DNA from: an uncultured Oscillibacter sp. | GTDB taxonomy: Bacteria; Bacillota; Clostridia; Oscillospirales; Oscillospiraceae | DNA: 55,536 nt | Direction: 5' to 3' | Assembly (NCBI GenBank): GCA_949959305.1 | Contig: CATLJA010000004.1 | Span: 1-55,536 of the forward strand | In this document: in pieces, positions 32,003 to 41,187 of the stretch | How positions within the stretch are numbered: position 1 is the stretch's first letter | Layout of the letters: every line of letters starts with the position of its first letter | The notes under the pieces: generated by a model | Told to the model about the DNA's origin: nothing | What the model saw: only the letters and a program-made list of their open reading frames with translations | Database searches by the model: none | Made by a program: the position numbers and the translations under genes

Positions 32003-32491
32003 TTACCGCGCAATCCCCAGCTCCGCCAGAACCGCTTCCTCCCGCGCCCGCATCTGCGCCTTCATCGGGCCCTCGTCCATATGGTCGTAGCCCAGCAGGT
32101 GAAGCACCGAATGGACCGTCAGGTACGCCAGCTCCCGCCGGTTGGAGTGTCCGTACTCCTTCGCCTGGGCCGCCACGCGCTCCAGGGAAATCATCATGTC
32201 CCCCAGGGGCACCAGCCCCGTGCCGGGGTCCGCGTCCTCCGGTCCCGGCAGCTCCCCGGGCCGGAGGGCGAAGGCGGGGAAGCTCAGCACGTCCGTGGCC
32301 CGGTCCACCTGCCGGGCCTCCCGGTTCAGCGCGCGAATCTCCGCGTCGCTTGTAACCAGCACGTCCACTTCGCAGGGGAAATCCACCCCCTCCGCCGCCA
32401 GGGCCGTGCGGATGACCTTTCGGATAAAGGCGGCCTGGCTTTCGCTCACGCCGGGGACCCCGGCGGCGACGGGGATATAATGCCGCCTCAT
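32003..32491 (-). CDS. ybeY: Endoribonuclease YbeY (rRNA maturation)
   Basis: 162 residues. The zinc-binding H-x3-H-x5-H motif is HSVLHLLGYDH and is preceded by RATDVLSFP. The enzyme takes part in 16S rRNA 3' end maturation and ribosome quality control. Its ATG overlaps the phoH stop codon (ATGA). It is the last gene of the yqfC-yqfD-phoH-ybeY series, a common order in Firmicutes, where dgkA/era often follow; they do not here. Confidence 0.95.
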   Translation of the reverse strand: MRRHYIPVAAGVPGVSESQAAFIRKVIRTALAAEGVDFPCEVDVLVTSDAEIRALNREARQVDRATDVLSFPAFALRPGELPGPEDADPGTGLVPLGDMMISLERVAAQAKEYGHSNRRELAYLTVHSVLHLLGYDHMDEGPMKAQMRAREEAVLAELGIAR

Positions 32492-33462
32492 TTCCGCTTC
32501 CCCCTGTCCTTCCGCCCGTCCCGCTTCTCATAGTCCTCGTAGGCCTGGACAATTCTCTGCACCATGACGTGGCGCACCACGTCGGCGTTGGTCAGCTCGC
32601 AGATGCCGATGCCCTCCACGTTTTTGAGGACCCGCATGGCCTCTCTGAGGCCGGAGGTCTTGCCGTCGGGGAGGTCGATTTGGGTGGCGTCGCCGGTGAT
32701 GACGATTTTGGAGCCGAAGCCCAGGCGGGTCAAAAACATTTTCATCTGCTCCCGGCTGGTGTTCTGGGCCTCGTCCAGAATGATAAAGCTGTCGTCCAGG
32801 GTCCGGCCCCGCATGTAGGCCAGAGGGGCCACCTCGATGCTGCCCCGCTCCAGATACTTCTGGTAGGTCTCCGCCCCCAGCATGTCGAAGAGGGCGTCGT
32901 ACAGCGGCCGGAGGTAGGGGTCCACCTTGCTCTGGAGGTCGCCGGGCAAAAAGCCCAGCCGCTCCCCGGCCTCCACGGCGGGACGGGTGAGGATGATGCG
33001 GTTGACCTGCTTGTCCCGGAAGGCCATGACGGCGGCGGCCACGGCGAGGTAGGTCTTTCCCGTGCCCGCCGGGCCCACGCCGATGGTGACGGTGTTTTTC
33101 AGCACGGAGGCAATGTAGTCCTTCTGGCCGATGGTTTTGGGCTTGATGGGCCGGCCCTTGGCGGAGATGCAGAGGACGTCGCCGGCAAGCTCGGCGATTT
33201 TTTCCTCCTTCCCCGCCCGGACCATGGCGGCGACATAGCGGACGTTCTGCTCCGTGATGGGCTCCCCCCGGCTGGAGAGGGCCAGCAGGGCCTGGATGGC
33301 CTTGCAGGCCAGGGACACGTCCTCCCCCTCCACCCGGAGCTCGCCGTCCCGGTTCACGACGGTCACGGAGAACTCCTGCTCCAGCAGCCGGATGTTCTCG
33401 TCGAAGGACCCGAAGATGCTGGCGGCCTGTTCCAGCCGCTCGATGCCGATTCGCTGTTCCAA
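32488..33462 (-). CDS. phoH: PhoH family ATPase
   Basis: 324 residues from TTG 33462, chosen because AGGAG lies 7 bases upstream (a GTG six bases earlier touches that site). Walker A is GVGPAGTGKTYLAVA, Walker B is SFIILDEAQNTS, with LTRPAVEAGERLGFLPGD and KIVITGDATQIDLP. It is a cytoplasmic RNA-associated ATPase/helicase-like protein often encoded with ybeY. The N-terminal region (about 1-100) carries the KH-like portion typical of PhoL. Confidence 0.93.
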   Translation of the reverse strand: MEQRIGIERLEQAASIFGSFDENIRLLEQEFSVTVVNRDGELRVEGEDVSLACKAIQALLALSSRGEPITEQNVRYVAAMVRAGKEEKIAELAGDVLCISAKGRPIKPKTIGQKDYIASVLKNTVTIGVGPAGTGKTYLAVAAAVMAFRDKQVNRIILTRPAVEAGERLGFLPGDLQSKVDPYLRPLYDALFDMLGAETYQKYLERGSIEVAPLAYMRGRTLDDSFIILDEAQNTSREQMKMFLTRLGFGSKIVITGDATQIDLPDGKTSGLREAMRVLKNVEGIGICELTNADVVRHVMVQRIVQAYEDYEKRDGRKDRGKRK

Positions 33463-33490
33463 AGCTTTCACTCCTGTATTTTCGCGGGCC

Positions 33491-34687
33491 TCAGCCCGTT
33501 TCTTCTTCCGTGTAAATGGGCGCCGTCTCCCCAATCTCCTCCAGGCACTCCGCCGACAGCGTCACCGCCAGCGCGTCCCCCTTCTGGCGGGAGGAGCAGA
33601 GGGTGGACTTCACCTCCCCGTAGGGGGCCACCATCTCCCGCAGCTGGGCGGTGAGAATGGCCCCGGCGGCCTTCTCCGCCCCGGCGGCGGTGCGGACCGC
33701 GGGGACGGCCTCGTAAAAGCGCCAGGTTTCCGTCACCACCGTCACCGGCAGGGGCACGCCCAGGAGGCTCAGGGGATGCCTGCTGGTTATTTTATCATAT
33801 TCCGCCCCTTCAATGCTACTGTTTGAGAAGAATTTTATCCGCCGGGAACCGAAAATCAGGGACAGCCCGGTTTTCTCCCTCCCGGTGTACCGCTTTTCCA
33901 GCACCGTCAGGGGCATGGTGGCGGTGAGGCTGTACCAGGTCCGGGCCTCCACCCTCCCCATGCCCGCCAGGACCCGGGCCCCCACGGTGTCCGTGTCCTC
34001 CACGCCGGAGATTAAAATCTGCCCTTTCGTCACGGCGCTGCCCGGCATGACGCAGCTGACGCCGCCGATGGTCTGGACCTTCCGCACCAGCCCCGCCCGC
34101 CGGGCCACCAGGTTGCAGGGCTCCCGCCGGTCAACCATCACCGGGGCCGGGGTCCGCTCCCGGACCTGGACCTCCGCCCGGCAGCCGGAGACGTTCACCG
34201 CGATCCACACCAGCTCCGGCACGTCCAGCAGCACGTGGTTGCGGATATCCTCCCCGTCCAGGGACAGCCCGAAGGTCCCCAGGCCCACGCCGTTTTTCTC
34301 CAGGGCCCGGAGAATGCGCTCCGTGGGGACGGTTTCGTTTCCCTCCACCTGAAAGTCCCAGATGAAGAAGGAGCCCAAAAACAGCGCCAGGGCGCAGCCC
34401 GCCAGCCCTGTCAGCAGGGCCTGGCGGCGGCGGAAGCGCAGGAGGAAATAGGGTGCGCCCTCCAGGCCCACCAGAGAGAACTCGCAGTCCAGCTTTTTCC
34501 CCGCCTCCCGGAGCTTTACCCAGTCCCGCCGGGACAGGCGGCAGGTAAAGGCCGTGGGGGATTCCCACTCCAGGTCCCAAAAGGCCAGCTCCTGGGCCCC
34601 GCAGAGGTTCAGCACCCGCTCCGGAAAGGCGCACTCCGCCCGGATTCGGACCTGTCCCCGGAGGCGGTTCACCAGCCCCGTCAGCAT
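33491..34687 (-). CDS. yqfD: Sporulation protein YqfD
   Basis: 398 residues from ATG 34687, which overlaps the yqfC stop (ATGCTGA); an in-frame ATG at 34699 is possible. A cytosolic N-terminal part (about 1-85), a transmembrane helix near residue 90 (ALLTGLAGCALALFLGSFFI) and a large extracytoplasmic domain (VEGNETVPTERIL, AEVQVRERTP, SLTATMPLTVLEKRYTGREK) match YqfD, a mother-cell protein needed for sporulation in Bacillus and Clostridium. Function is unknown. Confidence 0.92.
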   Translation of the reverse strand: MLTGLVNRLRGQVRIRAECAFPERVLNLCGAQELAFWDLEWESPTAFTCRLSRRDWVKLREAGKKLDCEFSLVGLEGAPYFLLRFRRRQALLTGLAGCALALFLGSFFIWDFQVEGNETVPTERILRALEKNGVGLGTFGLSLDGEDIRNHVLLDVPELVWIAVNVSGCRAEVQVRERTPAPVMVDRREPCNLVARRAGLVRKVQTIGGVSCVMPGSAVTKGQILISGVEDTDTVGARVLAGMGRVEARTWYSLTATMPLTVLEKRYTGREKTGLSLIFGSRRIKFFSNSSIEGAEYDKITSRHPLSLLGVPLPVTVVTETWRFYEAVPAVRTAAGAEKAAGAILTAQLREMVAPYGEVKSTLCSSRQKGDALAVTLSAECLEEIGETAPIYTEEETG

Positions 34688-34977
34688 GGCCCCACCCATT
34701 CCAGGGAGTTAATTTTTCCGCCGATTCTCAGCTCCCCCGCCGTCATGGCCATCAGGGTCAGCCGCTCCCCCTTGACCCGGAGAACCCCGGCGGGGGTGTT
34801 GGCGTCAATCTGCTCCTCCGTATAGGCCAGAAGTCCGGTGTGGTGCTCCAGGTACAGCTGGCGGCTTCCCACCATCTCCAGCCGCGGCAGCCCCGCCACC
34901 ACGTCCGCCGGAAGGTCGAACAGCTCTGCCGCCGCGGCCAGCACGCCGCCTTCCCGGTCCCGTCGATTGCGTTCCAT
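34681..34977 (-). CDS. yqfC: Sporulation protein YqfC
   Basis: 98 residues from ATG 34977 with GAGGTGA upstream. LPRLEMVGSRQLYLEHHTGL and the C-terminal TAGELRIGGKINSLEW are the YabP/YqfC family fold. It is co-transcribed with yqfD in spore formers. A divergent promoter region shared with ylbJ precedes it. Confidence 0.93.
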   Translation of the reverse strand: MERNRRDREGGVLAAAAELFDLPADVVAGLPRLEMVGSRQLYLEHHTGLLAYTEEQIDANTPAGVLRVKGERLTLMAMTAGELRIGGKINSLEWVGPC

Positions 34978-34994
34978 ACGTCTCACCTCGCCAA

Positions 34995-35060
34995 AGCTTA
35001 TGCGGCGGGGTGAAAAAAACTGCTTGTCCCGGCATGATTGCCTTTCCCGCCGCATACAGT
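34995..35060. promoter_or_regulatory. Divergent sporulation-type (sigma-E-like) promoters of yqfC and ylbJ
   Basis: Plus strand: GCATGATT at 35032 and CATACAGT at 35053, 13 bases apart, resembling the sigma-E -35/-10 pair. Minus strand: CATAAGCT at 35002-34995. The two -10 regions lie in a mirror repeat, ATGCGGCGGG (35000-35009) and CCCGCCGCAT (35046-35055). Confidence 0.5.
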
Positions 35061-35077
35061 TCCCCGAGGTGAGGCTT

Positions 35078-35992
35078 ATGAAACCCCGCTGGCGGACCGG
35101 CGCGTGTCTTCTGCTCTGCGGCCTTTTAATCTGGTTCCTGGCGGACGCGGGGGACGTCCGGGCCGCCGCCGCCGCCGGGCTGGCCCTGTGCGCCCGCTCG
35201 GTAATCCCCGCCCTGTTCCCCTTTATGGCGGCGTCCACCATGCTGGTGTCCCTGGGCTTTGGGGAATGGGCCTCCCCCCGCCTGGCGGGGCTGATGAGCC
35301 TTTACCGCCTCCCCGGCCCCGCCGGGTCCGCCCTGCTGCTGGGCCTGGTGGGGGGGTATCCCATCGGGGCCCGGACGGCGGCGGAGCTCCATAAAAAGGG
35401 CCTCCTCACGGTGGACGAGGCGGAACGGCTCCTGGGCTTTTGCAGCAACTCCAACCCCGTATTTTTAATCAGCGTCCTGGGAGGCGGGGTCTTCGGCAGC
35501 CCCCGGGCGGGGGTCTATCTGTGGCTGATTCATATTCTCTCCGCTCTACTGGCGGGGTTTTTCTTCCGGGGAAGCGGAAAGCCCCTTGGACGGCAGCGTC
35601 CGCCAAGGCTTTCCCCTTGTCAGCCTCCCCCGCTCCCCGCCGCCTTTGTGGAGGGGGTCCGAAGCGCCTGCGCCAGCATGGTCTCCGTCTGCGGCTTCGT
35701 GATTTTCTTCTATGTGCTGGCAAGCCCCCTGGCAAAGCTGGGCGGGTCCCTGGGCGCCGGGCTGACAGGGGCCCTGGAGCTGTTCTCCCTCACGCCGCTG
35801 CTGGCGGCGGACCGGACGGGCTTCATCCTGGCCTCCGCCTGCGCGGGCTGGGGCGGGCTCTCCATCCTGTGCCAGACGGCGGCTGTGCTGGAGGGCAGCG
35901 GGCTGCGGCTTCGGAGCTATGCCGCCGGGAAGGCGGCGCAGGCCCTGCTGGCGGGAGGGCTGGCGGCGGCCGTGAGTCTCTCTTTGTTCTGA
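35078..35992 (+). CDS. ylbJ: Sporulation integral membrane protein YlbJ
   Basis: 304 residues from ATG 35078 with GAGGTGAGG upstream. Multiple membrane helices of the nucleoside-recognition (Gate) family: RSVIPALFPFMAASTMLVSL, LGLVGGYPIGARTAAEL, LLGFCSNSNPVFLISVLGGG and a second Gate half from about residue 195. YlbJ is a mother-cell membrane protein required for a proper spore cortex. It is divergent from yqfC, another sporulation gene. Confidence 0.9.
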   Translation: MKPRWRTGACLLLCGLLIWFLADAGDVRAAAAAGLALCARSVIPALFPFMAASTMLVSLGFGEWASPRLAGLMSLYRLPGPAGSALLLGLVGGYPIGARTAAELHKKGLLTVDEAERLLGFCSNSNPVFLISVLGGGVFGSPRAGVYLWLIHILSALLAGFFFRGSGKPLGRQRPPRLSPCQPPPLPAAFVEGVRSACASMVSVCGFVIFFYVLASPLAKLGGSLGAGLTGALELFSLTPLLAADRTGFILASACAGWGGLSILCQTAAVLEGSGLRLRSYAAGKAAQALLAGGLAAAVSLSLF

Positions 35993-35999
35993 GGTAAAA

Positions 36000-36026
36000 A
36001 GAGGCCCCTGCAAAGCAGGGGCCTCT
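36000..36026 (-). terminator. Terminator of the nucleoside ABC operon
   Basis: AGAGGCCCCUGC-uuu-GCAGGGGCCUCU followed by UUUUACC on the minus strand, 104 bases past the last permease gene. Confidence 0.7.
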
Positions 36027-36051
36027 CCAACAGCGGGAAGGAAGGGTGTGT

Positions 36052-36088
36052 GCGGGAAACCCAGGAAGGGTTTCCCGCATTATTTTAA
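36052..36088 (+). terminator. Terminator after ylbJ
   Basis: GCGGGAAACCC-aggaa-GGGTTTCCCGC followed by ATTATTTTAAT. Confidence 0.75.
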
Positions 36089-36129
36089 TCACAGGCTGTC
36101 AAACAATTTTAACAGCCTTGGGCAGCGCG

Positions 36130-37071
36130 TTAGCGCTGCCCCTTGTCGTAGGGCACGCCCTCCGCCTTGGGGGCCCGGGACTTCTTGGACGTGAAGGCCA
36201 GCACCACCAGGGAGATGATATAGGGCAGCATGTTGTACATGGCCGCGGGGAGGTTCAGGGCCTTCAGGAAGTCAAAGCCGGAGTACACGTTGCCCAGGGC
36301 CCGGCAGAAGCCGAACAGCAGCGCCGCCAGGGCGATGCGGGTGGGCTTCCACTGGCCGAAGATCATGACGGCCAAAGCCAGGAAGCCAAAGCCCGCCACG
36401 CCGTTTTCAAACTTCCACTCGCTGACGCCGGCGGTGATATACACGATGCCGCCCAGGCCCCCCAGTATGCCGGAAATCAGCACGCCGGCATAGCGCATTT
36501 TGTAGACGTTGATGCCCACGCTGTCCGCCGCCTGGGGATGCTCGCCGCAGGCCATGAGCCGCAGGCCGAAGCGGGTCTTGTACAGCGACACGTAGGACCC
36601 CACCAGGGCCAGCGCCGCCAGCAGCATGAACCAGTTGAACTCAAAGCCCCCGATGTTCACCAGAAAGGCCTTCTTCGCGTTGATGTACTGGATGGTGGAG
36701 GAAACGTTGTCCACGCTCTCGGCGGTGTTCATGGCCTTGACGAAGACCGTGGCCGCCGCGGTGCCCAGCAGGTTCATGGCCGTGCCCACCAGGGTCTGGT
36801 CCGCCTTGAAGTTGATGGCGGCCACCGCCAGCAGCAGCGAGTAGACAAGGCCCAGGGCGACGGCGGCCAGGACCACCAGCAGAATCATGCCGAAGGCGGG
36901 GGTCCCGTCCGGCAGGAACTTCATCATCAGCGCGCCGCCCAGCGCGCCCATGACCATGATGCCCTCCAGGCCGATGTTGATGACGCCGGAGTGCTCGGAG
37001 AAGCAGCCGCCCAGGGCCACCAGCAGCAGCACCGACGCGAAAATCAGAGTGTATTGCAGCAGTAAGATCAT
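36130..37071 (-). CDS. Nucleoside ABC transporter permease (NupQ/YufQ type)
   Basis: 313 residues with about eight to nine membrane helices of the branched-chain/ribose permease superfamily. GCFSEHSGVINIGLEGIMVMG and ALGLVYSLLLAVAAINFKAD are typical of YufQ. It overlaps the previous permease gene by four bases. With the ATPase and the BMP lipoprotein it forms a guanosine/nucleoside importer as in B. subtilis NupNOPQ; substrate range here is inferred. A GGGCAGCGC hairpin covers its stop codon. Confidence 0.9.
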   Translation of the reverse strand: MILLLQYTLIFASVLLLVALGGCFSEHSGVINIGLEGIMVMGALGGALMMKFLPDGTPAFGMILLVVLAAVALGLVYSLLLAVAAINFKADQTLVGTAMNLLGTAAATVFVKAMNTAESVDNVSSTIQYINAKKAFLVNIGGFEFNWFMLLAALALVGSYVSLYKTRFGLRLMACGEHPQAADSVGINVYKMRYAGVLISGILGGLGGIVYITAGVSEWKFENGVAGFGFLALAVMIFGQWKPTRIALAALLFGFCRALGNVYSGFDFLKALNLPAAMYNMLPYIISLVVLAFTSKKSRAPKAEGVPYDKGQR

Positions 37072-38195
37072 TTCCCGCCGCCTCCTTTCTCAGCCTTCTT
37101 TTTCTCGTCCCGGCGGTTCAGCCAGGCGTTCAGCGCCGTCTTGAAGAACAGGACGAAGCCGCACAGGTAAATAATCAGCGCGGAGATAAAGTCGGAAATC
37201 TGAGAGGAGTACATGGTCTTGTCCACGTAAGCGCCTCCGTTGGTGATATGCTGGATGAAGTAGGAGGAGAAGATGGCCCCGATGGGGTTCAGCCCGCCTA
37301 GGAAGGCGGCGGCGATGCCGTTGAAGCCCATGGCGGGGACGGCGGACTGGGTGCACTGCCACTGCTCAAACCCGGTGAGGAACAGCATGGCCGCGCCCAT
37401 GCCGGCAAGGCCCCCGGCGATGGCCATGGTGAGGATCAGATTCTTCCGCTCCCGCATGCCGCAGTACTTGGCGGCGAACTTGTTGCAGCCGGTGGCCTTC
37501 AGCTCATAGCCCAGCTTGGTCTTCTCCAGCAGGACCCAGACCAAAACCGCCGTCAGCACCGCCAGGGGGATTGCCAGGCCCACGTACTGGTTCTTGCTGA
37601 ACAGGGCCCCCAGGCCCAGGGAGGGGAGGATGGCCCCCTCGTTGGTGCTGGCCAGGGTGAAGGTGTAGGGGCTGGTCTCCTCCTTCACCTGGGTCAGCAG
37701 CATGTTCACGGCGTACAGGCTGATCCAGTTCAGCATGATGCAGGAGATAACCTCGTTGACGTTGCAGTAGGCTTTCAGCAGCCCGGAGACAGCCCCCAGG
37801 GCGGCTCCCGCCAGGATGGCGGCGATGAGGCACAGGAGCCAGGGCAGCTTCAGCCCCAGGGCGCAGTACAGCGCCGCGCCGGTGCCCACGACGTACTGGC
37901 CCGCCGCGCCGATGTTGAACAGGCCCACCTTATAGGCAAAGAGCACCGACAGGCTGCACATCAGCAGCGGGGCGGTCTTCACCAAGGTGCTGCCGAAGTA
38001 GCGGAGCTGGGCCGTGGACTTGGAGTAGGTCATAAAGTTCTCCACGATGGCCACGATGGCTCCGTTGGCCCCGGCGGGGTTGATGATGAGCAGGGCGATA
38101 TAGCCCACCAGCAGTCCCAGCAGGATGCACAGCAGGGAAGCCAGCAGGGACTGCACCGCGCCGTTGCGCAGCAGGGAAGTTTTTTCTTTTTTCAT
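37068..38195 (-). CDS. Nucleoside ABC transporter permease (NupP/YufP type)
   Basis: 375 residues. The N-terminal helix (VQSLLASLLCILLGLLVGYI) and further helices carry LFAYKVGLFNIGAAGQYVVG, the signature seen in permeases partnering BMP proteins, and GFNGIAAAFLGGLNPIGAIF. It ends in a basic cytosolic tail. It begins three bases after the ATPase gene and overlaps the second permease at its end, so the three are one unit. Confidence 0.9.
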   Translation of the reverse strand: MKKEKTSLLRNGAVQSLLASLLCILLGLLVGYIALLIINPAGANGAIVAIVENFMTYSKSTAQLRYFGSTLVKTAPLLMCSLSVLFAYKVGLFNIGAAGQYVVGTGAALYCALGLKLPWLLCLIAAILAGAALGAVSGLLKAYCNVNEVISCIMLNWISLYAVNMLLTQVKEETSPYTFTLASTNEGAILPSLGLGALFSKNQYVGLAIPLAVLTAVLVWVLLEKTKLGYELKATGCNKFAAKYCGMRERKNLILTMAIAGGLAGMGAAMLFLTGFEQWQCTQSAVPAMGFNGIAAAFLGGLNPIGAIFSSYFIQHITNGGAYVDKTMYSSQISDFISALIIYLCGFVLFFKTALNAWLNRRDEKKKAEKGGGGK

Positions 38196-38198
38196 GCC

Positions 38199-39731
38199 TT
38201 ACGCCCCCTTCTTCTTCGCGCCGGCCATGTAGAGGCCCAGCTCTTCCACCGTGACGCTCTTGGGGTCGAACTCGCCCACAATTTCTCCCTCGTACATGAC
38301 CAGAATGCGGTCGGAGACATTCATGACCTCATCCAGCTCCAGGCTCACCAGCAGCACGCCCTTCCCGGCGTCCCGCTGGGCCACGATCTGCTTGTGTATG
38401 TACTCGATGGCGCCCACGTCCAGGCCCCGGGTGGGCTGGACGGCGATCAGCAGCTCCGGATCCTTGTCGATTTCCCGGGCGATGATGGCCTTTTGCTGGT
38501 TGCCGCCGGACATGCTCCGGGCCGCCGTAACGGGCCCCTGGCCGGAGCGGACGTCGTACTGCTCAATCAGGCCCACGGCATACTCCCGGATGGCCCTGCG
38601 CTTCAAAAAGCCTGCGGGGGTGACGAAATGGCTCTCAAAATACCGCTGGAGCACCATGTTGTCCTCCAGGCTGTAGTCCAGCACCAGGCCGTGCTTGTGC
38701 CGATCCTCGGGAATGTGGCTCATGCCGGAGGTGTTCCGCTTGCGGATAGGGAGCCGGGTGATGTCCTGCCCGTTGAGGGTCAGCGTCCCCTCCTTCAAGG
38801 GCTCCAGGCCGGAAATGCCGTAAACCAGCTCCGTCTGGCCGTTTCCGTCGATGCCGGCGATGCAGACGATTTCGCCCCGGCGGACCTGGAAGCTCACGCC
38901 CTTGACGGCGTTGTTCTTGTGCCGCTTGGAAGCCACGGTCATGCCCTTCACGTCCAGCACCACCTCGCCGGGCTTGGCGGGGGCCTTCTCCACCACGAAG
39001 TTCACGTCCCGGCCCACCATCATCCGGCTCAGCTCCTCCTGGGAGCTGGAGGCGATGTCCACAGTGCCGATGTACCTGCCCTTGCGCAGCACGGAGCAGC
39101 GGTTGGCGACGGACATAATCTCATTGAGCTTGTGGGAGATAAAGAGGATGCTCTTTCCCTCGGCGGAAAGGTTCTTCATGATCTGCATCAGCTCGTCAAT
39201 CTCCTGGGGGGTCAGCACGGCGGTGGGCTCGTCGAAAATCAGAATTTCGTTTTCCCGGTACAGCATCTTCAAAATCTCGGTGCGCTGCTGCATGCCCACG
39301 GTGATGTCCTCCACCAGGGCGTCGGGGTCCACGTGAAGGCCGTACTTCTCCGAAAGGCCCAGCACCTTCTCCCGGGCCTCCGCCTTCTGGAGGAAGCCGT
39401 GCTTGCAGGGCTCCACGCCCATGATGATGTTGTCCAGCACCGTGAAGCACTCCACCAGCTTGAAGTGCTGGTGGACCATGCCGATGCCAAGGTCGTTGGC
39501 GTCGTTGGGGTCCTTGATGGACACCGGCTTGCCGTCCTTCTTGATGACGCCCTCCTCCGGCTGGTACAGGCCGAAGAGCACGCTCATCAGCGTGGATTTT
39601 CCAGCGCCGTTTTCGCCCAGAAGGGCATGGATCTCTCCTTTTTTCAGCTGCAGGGTGATATTGTCGTTGGCCACGATGCCGGGGAACCGCTTGGTGATGT
39701 TCAGCATCTCAATGGCGTAACTCTGTTCCAA
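38199..39731 (-). CDS. Nucleoside ABC transporter ATP-binding protein (NupO/YufO type, two ABC domains)
   Basis: 510 residues from TTG 39731 (GGAGG 8 bases upstream). Tandem ATPase domains: the first has Walker A LLGENGAGKST and Walker B ILIFDEPTAVL; the second has a weaker P-loop (IAGIDGNGQTEL), signature SMSGGNQQKA and LLIAVQPTRGLDVG. That is the RbsA/YufO pattern, with the second site probably poorly catalytic. It drives the two downstream permeases. Confidence 0.93.
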   Translation of the reverse strand: MEQSYAIEMLNITKRFPGIVANDNITLQLKKGEIHALLGENGAGKSTLMSVLFGLYQPEEGVIKKDGKPVSIKDPNDANDLGIGMVHQHFKLVECFTVLDNIIMGVEPCKHGFLQKAEAREKVLGLSEKYGLHVDPDALVEDITVGMQQRTEILKMLYRENEILIFDEPTAVLTPQEIDELMQIMKNLSAEGKSILFISHKLNEIMSVANRCSVLRKGRYIGTVDIASSSQEELSRMMVGRDVNFVVEKAPAKPGEVVLDVKGMTVASKRHKNNAVKGVSFQVRRGEIVCIAGIDGNGQTELVYGISGLEPLKEGTLTLNGQDITRLPIRKRNTSGMSHIPEDRHKHGLVLDYSLEDNMVLQRYFESHFVTPAGFLKRRAIREYAVGLIEQYDVRSGQGPVTAARSMSGGNQQKAIIAREIDKDPELLIAVQPTRGLDVGAIEYIHKQIVAQRDAGKGVLLVSLELDEVMNVSDRILVMYEGEIVGEFDPKSVTVEELGLYMAGAKKKGA

Positions 39732-39792
39732 TTTCACAACCTCCTTCTTCTCTGTTTCCCGGAACCGCCTGCGGGAAAAATGGTTCCTGTTT

Positions 39793-39821
39793 ATTGTACC
39801 ATATCCCGCCGGAGATTTCAA
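39793..39821 (-). promoter_or_regulatory. Sigma-A promoter of the ABC ATPase-permease genes
   Basis: TTGAAA (39821-39816), 17-base spacer, TACAAT (39798-39793) preceded by ATGG on the minus strand. The importer genes can thus be expressed apart from the lipoprotein gene. Confidence 0.75.
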
Positions 39822-39886
39822 AGCATTTTTTGCAAATTTTCACAAAGTTGACCTTTTTTATCTGCGCGCAGCCGCCAGACAGAAAA

Positions 39887-39913
39887 ACGAGGACGGGAAA
39901 ATCCCGTCCTCGT
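39887..39913 (-). terminator. Terminator after the BMP lipoprotein gene
   Basis: ACGAGGACGGGA-uuu-UCCCGUCCUCGU followed by UUUUUC on the minus strand, between the lipoprotein gene and the ABC ATPase gene. Confidence 0.85.
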
Positions 39914-39930
39914 CTGGTTTAAGGCGCTTT

Positions 39931-41118
39931 TTACTTGATGTTGCCCAGGTCGTGAACTTCGATATTGGAGACGGCGGGCATGGCGGAGATGTCGTCGGAG
40001 ACGGTAATCTTGCCGTCGAACATATCCTTCACCAGGGCCTTGTAATCGTCCTGGGAGAAGCCGTCGCCCCACTGGGTGGTGTCCATAGGCAGGAGGACAT
40101 AGTTGGCGGAGGGGTCGTCGCCGGAAACCAGGCCCAGGGCCTCGGCCTTGCCGCCGTAGTTGGCAAAGTTGCCGGCAGCCACCTCGTCCAGCATGTGGTT
40201 GACCGTGGCGGCCAGGCCCTTCATGGCGGAGGTCAGGGTCACGCCCTCGCCGTAGGCGGCGTCCAGGGTGAAGCTCTGGTCCACGTCCACGCCGATGACC
40301 TTGGTGCCGGGAACCTTGGCGGCCGCCTCACCGGCGGAGGTGCAGATGCCGCCGCCGCAGGCGAAGATGGCCTGCACGCCCACGTTCTGGTACCAGTTGT
40401 CCGCGTAAGCGGTGATGTCGGGGTCGCCGAAGAACTGGTTGCCATAGACATACTCGACGGTGGCATCCACGCCCAGCTCGCCGGCGGCGGCGTCCACGCC
40501 CTGGACGAAGCCATAGCCGAAGCGCTGCACGGCGGGAACGGCCATGCCGCCCAGGTAGCCCAGGTGGGTGTAGCCCAGCTTCACGGCGGCAACGCCGGCC
40601 ATGTAGCCCGCCAGCTCTTCCTTATAAACTGCGCAGTAGACGTTGCTGGGAACGGCCATGCCGCCCAGGTCGCCCTCGCTGACGTCCAGGGCGATGAAGG
40701 TGATTTCGGGATAGGTGTCGGCCACCTGGGCGATGGTCTCGCCGAAGGCGAAGCCGGGCATGACGATGACGTTGTAATCCTCGTCGGCGGCCTTCTCCAC
40801 CATGGCCACGCGCTCGGCGGTGGAGTCTCCGGCGGGCTTGTAGTAGGTGAAGTCCACGCCGTTGGCCTCGCTCCAGGCCTTGCTGGCCTCGTAGGTGGTC
40901 TGGTTAAAGGACTGGTCGGTGATGTCGCCGTAGTCGGTGATCATGGCGACGCGGATGTCGGCTCCGCCCTCGCCGCCGCCGTCACCGGCGGGCGTGGCGG
41001 CGGGCTCCTGCTGGCTGCCGCCGTTTCCGGAATCGCCGGAACCGGAGTCCTTGCCGCCGCAGGCGGCCAGAGACAGAACCATCGCCAAAGTCAGCAGAAT
41101 TGCAAAAAACTTCTTCAT
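39931..41118 (-). CDS. BMP-family substrate-binding lipoprotein (nucleoside uptake)
   Basis: 395 residues from ATG 41118. Lipoprotein signal with LSLAAC lipobox, Gly/Ser/Glu-rich linker (about 25-60), then the BMP/PnrA fold: VAMITDYGDITDQSFNQTTY, IVMPGFAFGETIAQVADTYP, GYLGGMAVPAVQRFGYGFVQ and GVDVDQSF. BMP proteins bind purine nucleosides. It has its own promoter and terminator, which suits the higher dose usually needed for binding proteins. Confidence 0.93.
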   Translation of the reverse strand: MKKFFAILLTLAMVLSLAACGGKDSGSGDSGNGGSQQEPAATPAGDGGGEGGADIRVAMITDYGDITDQSFNQTTYEASKAWSEANGVDFTYYKPAGDSTAERVAMVEKAADEDYNVIVMPGFAFGETIAQVADTYPEITFIALDVSEGDLGGMAVPSNVYCAVYKEELAGYMAGVAAVKLGYTHLGYLGGMAVPAVQRFGYGFVQGVDAAAGELGVDATVEYVYGNQFFGDPDITAYADNWYQNVGVQAIFACGGGICTSAGEAAAKVPGTKVIGVDVDQSFTLDAAYGEGVTLTSAMKGLAATVNHMLDEVAAGNFANYGGKAEALGLVSGDDPSANYVLLPMDTTQWGDGFSQDDYKALVKDMFDGKITVSDDISAMPAVSNIEVHDLGNIK

Positions 41119-41187
41119 GGGTATCAACCTTCCTTACAGTATGTTCCTCCGGCTCCGGCCAGAGGTCGGCCTCTGCGGGCCAAGCCC

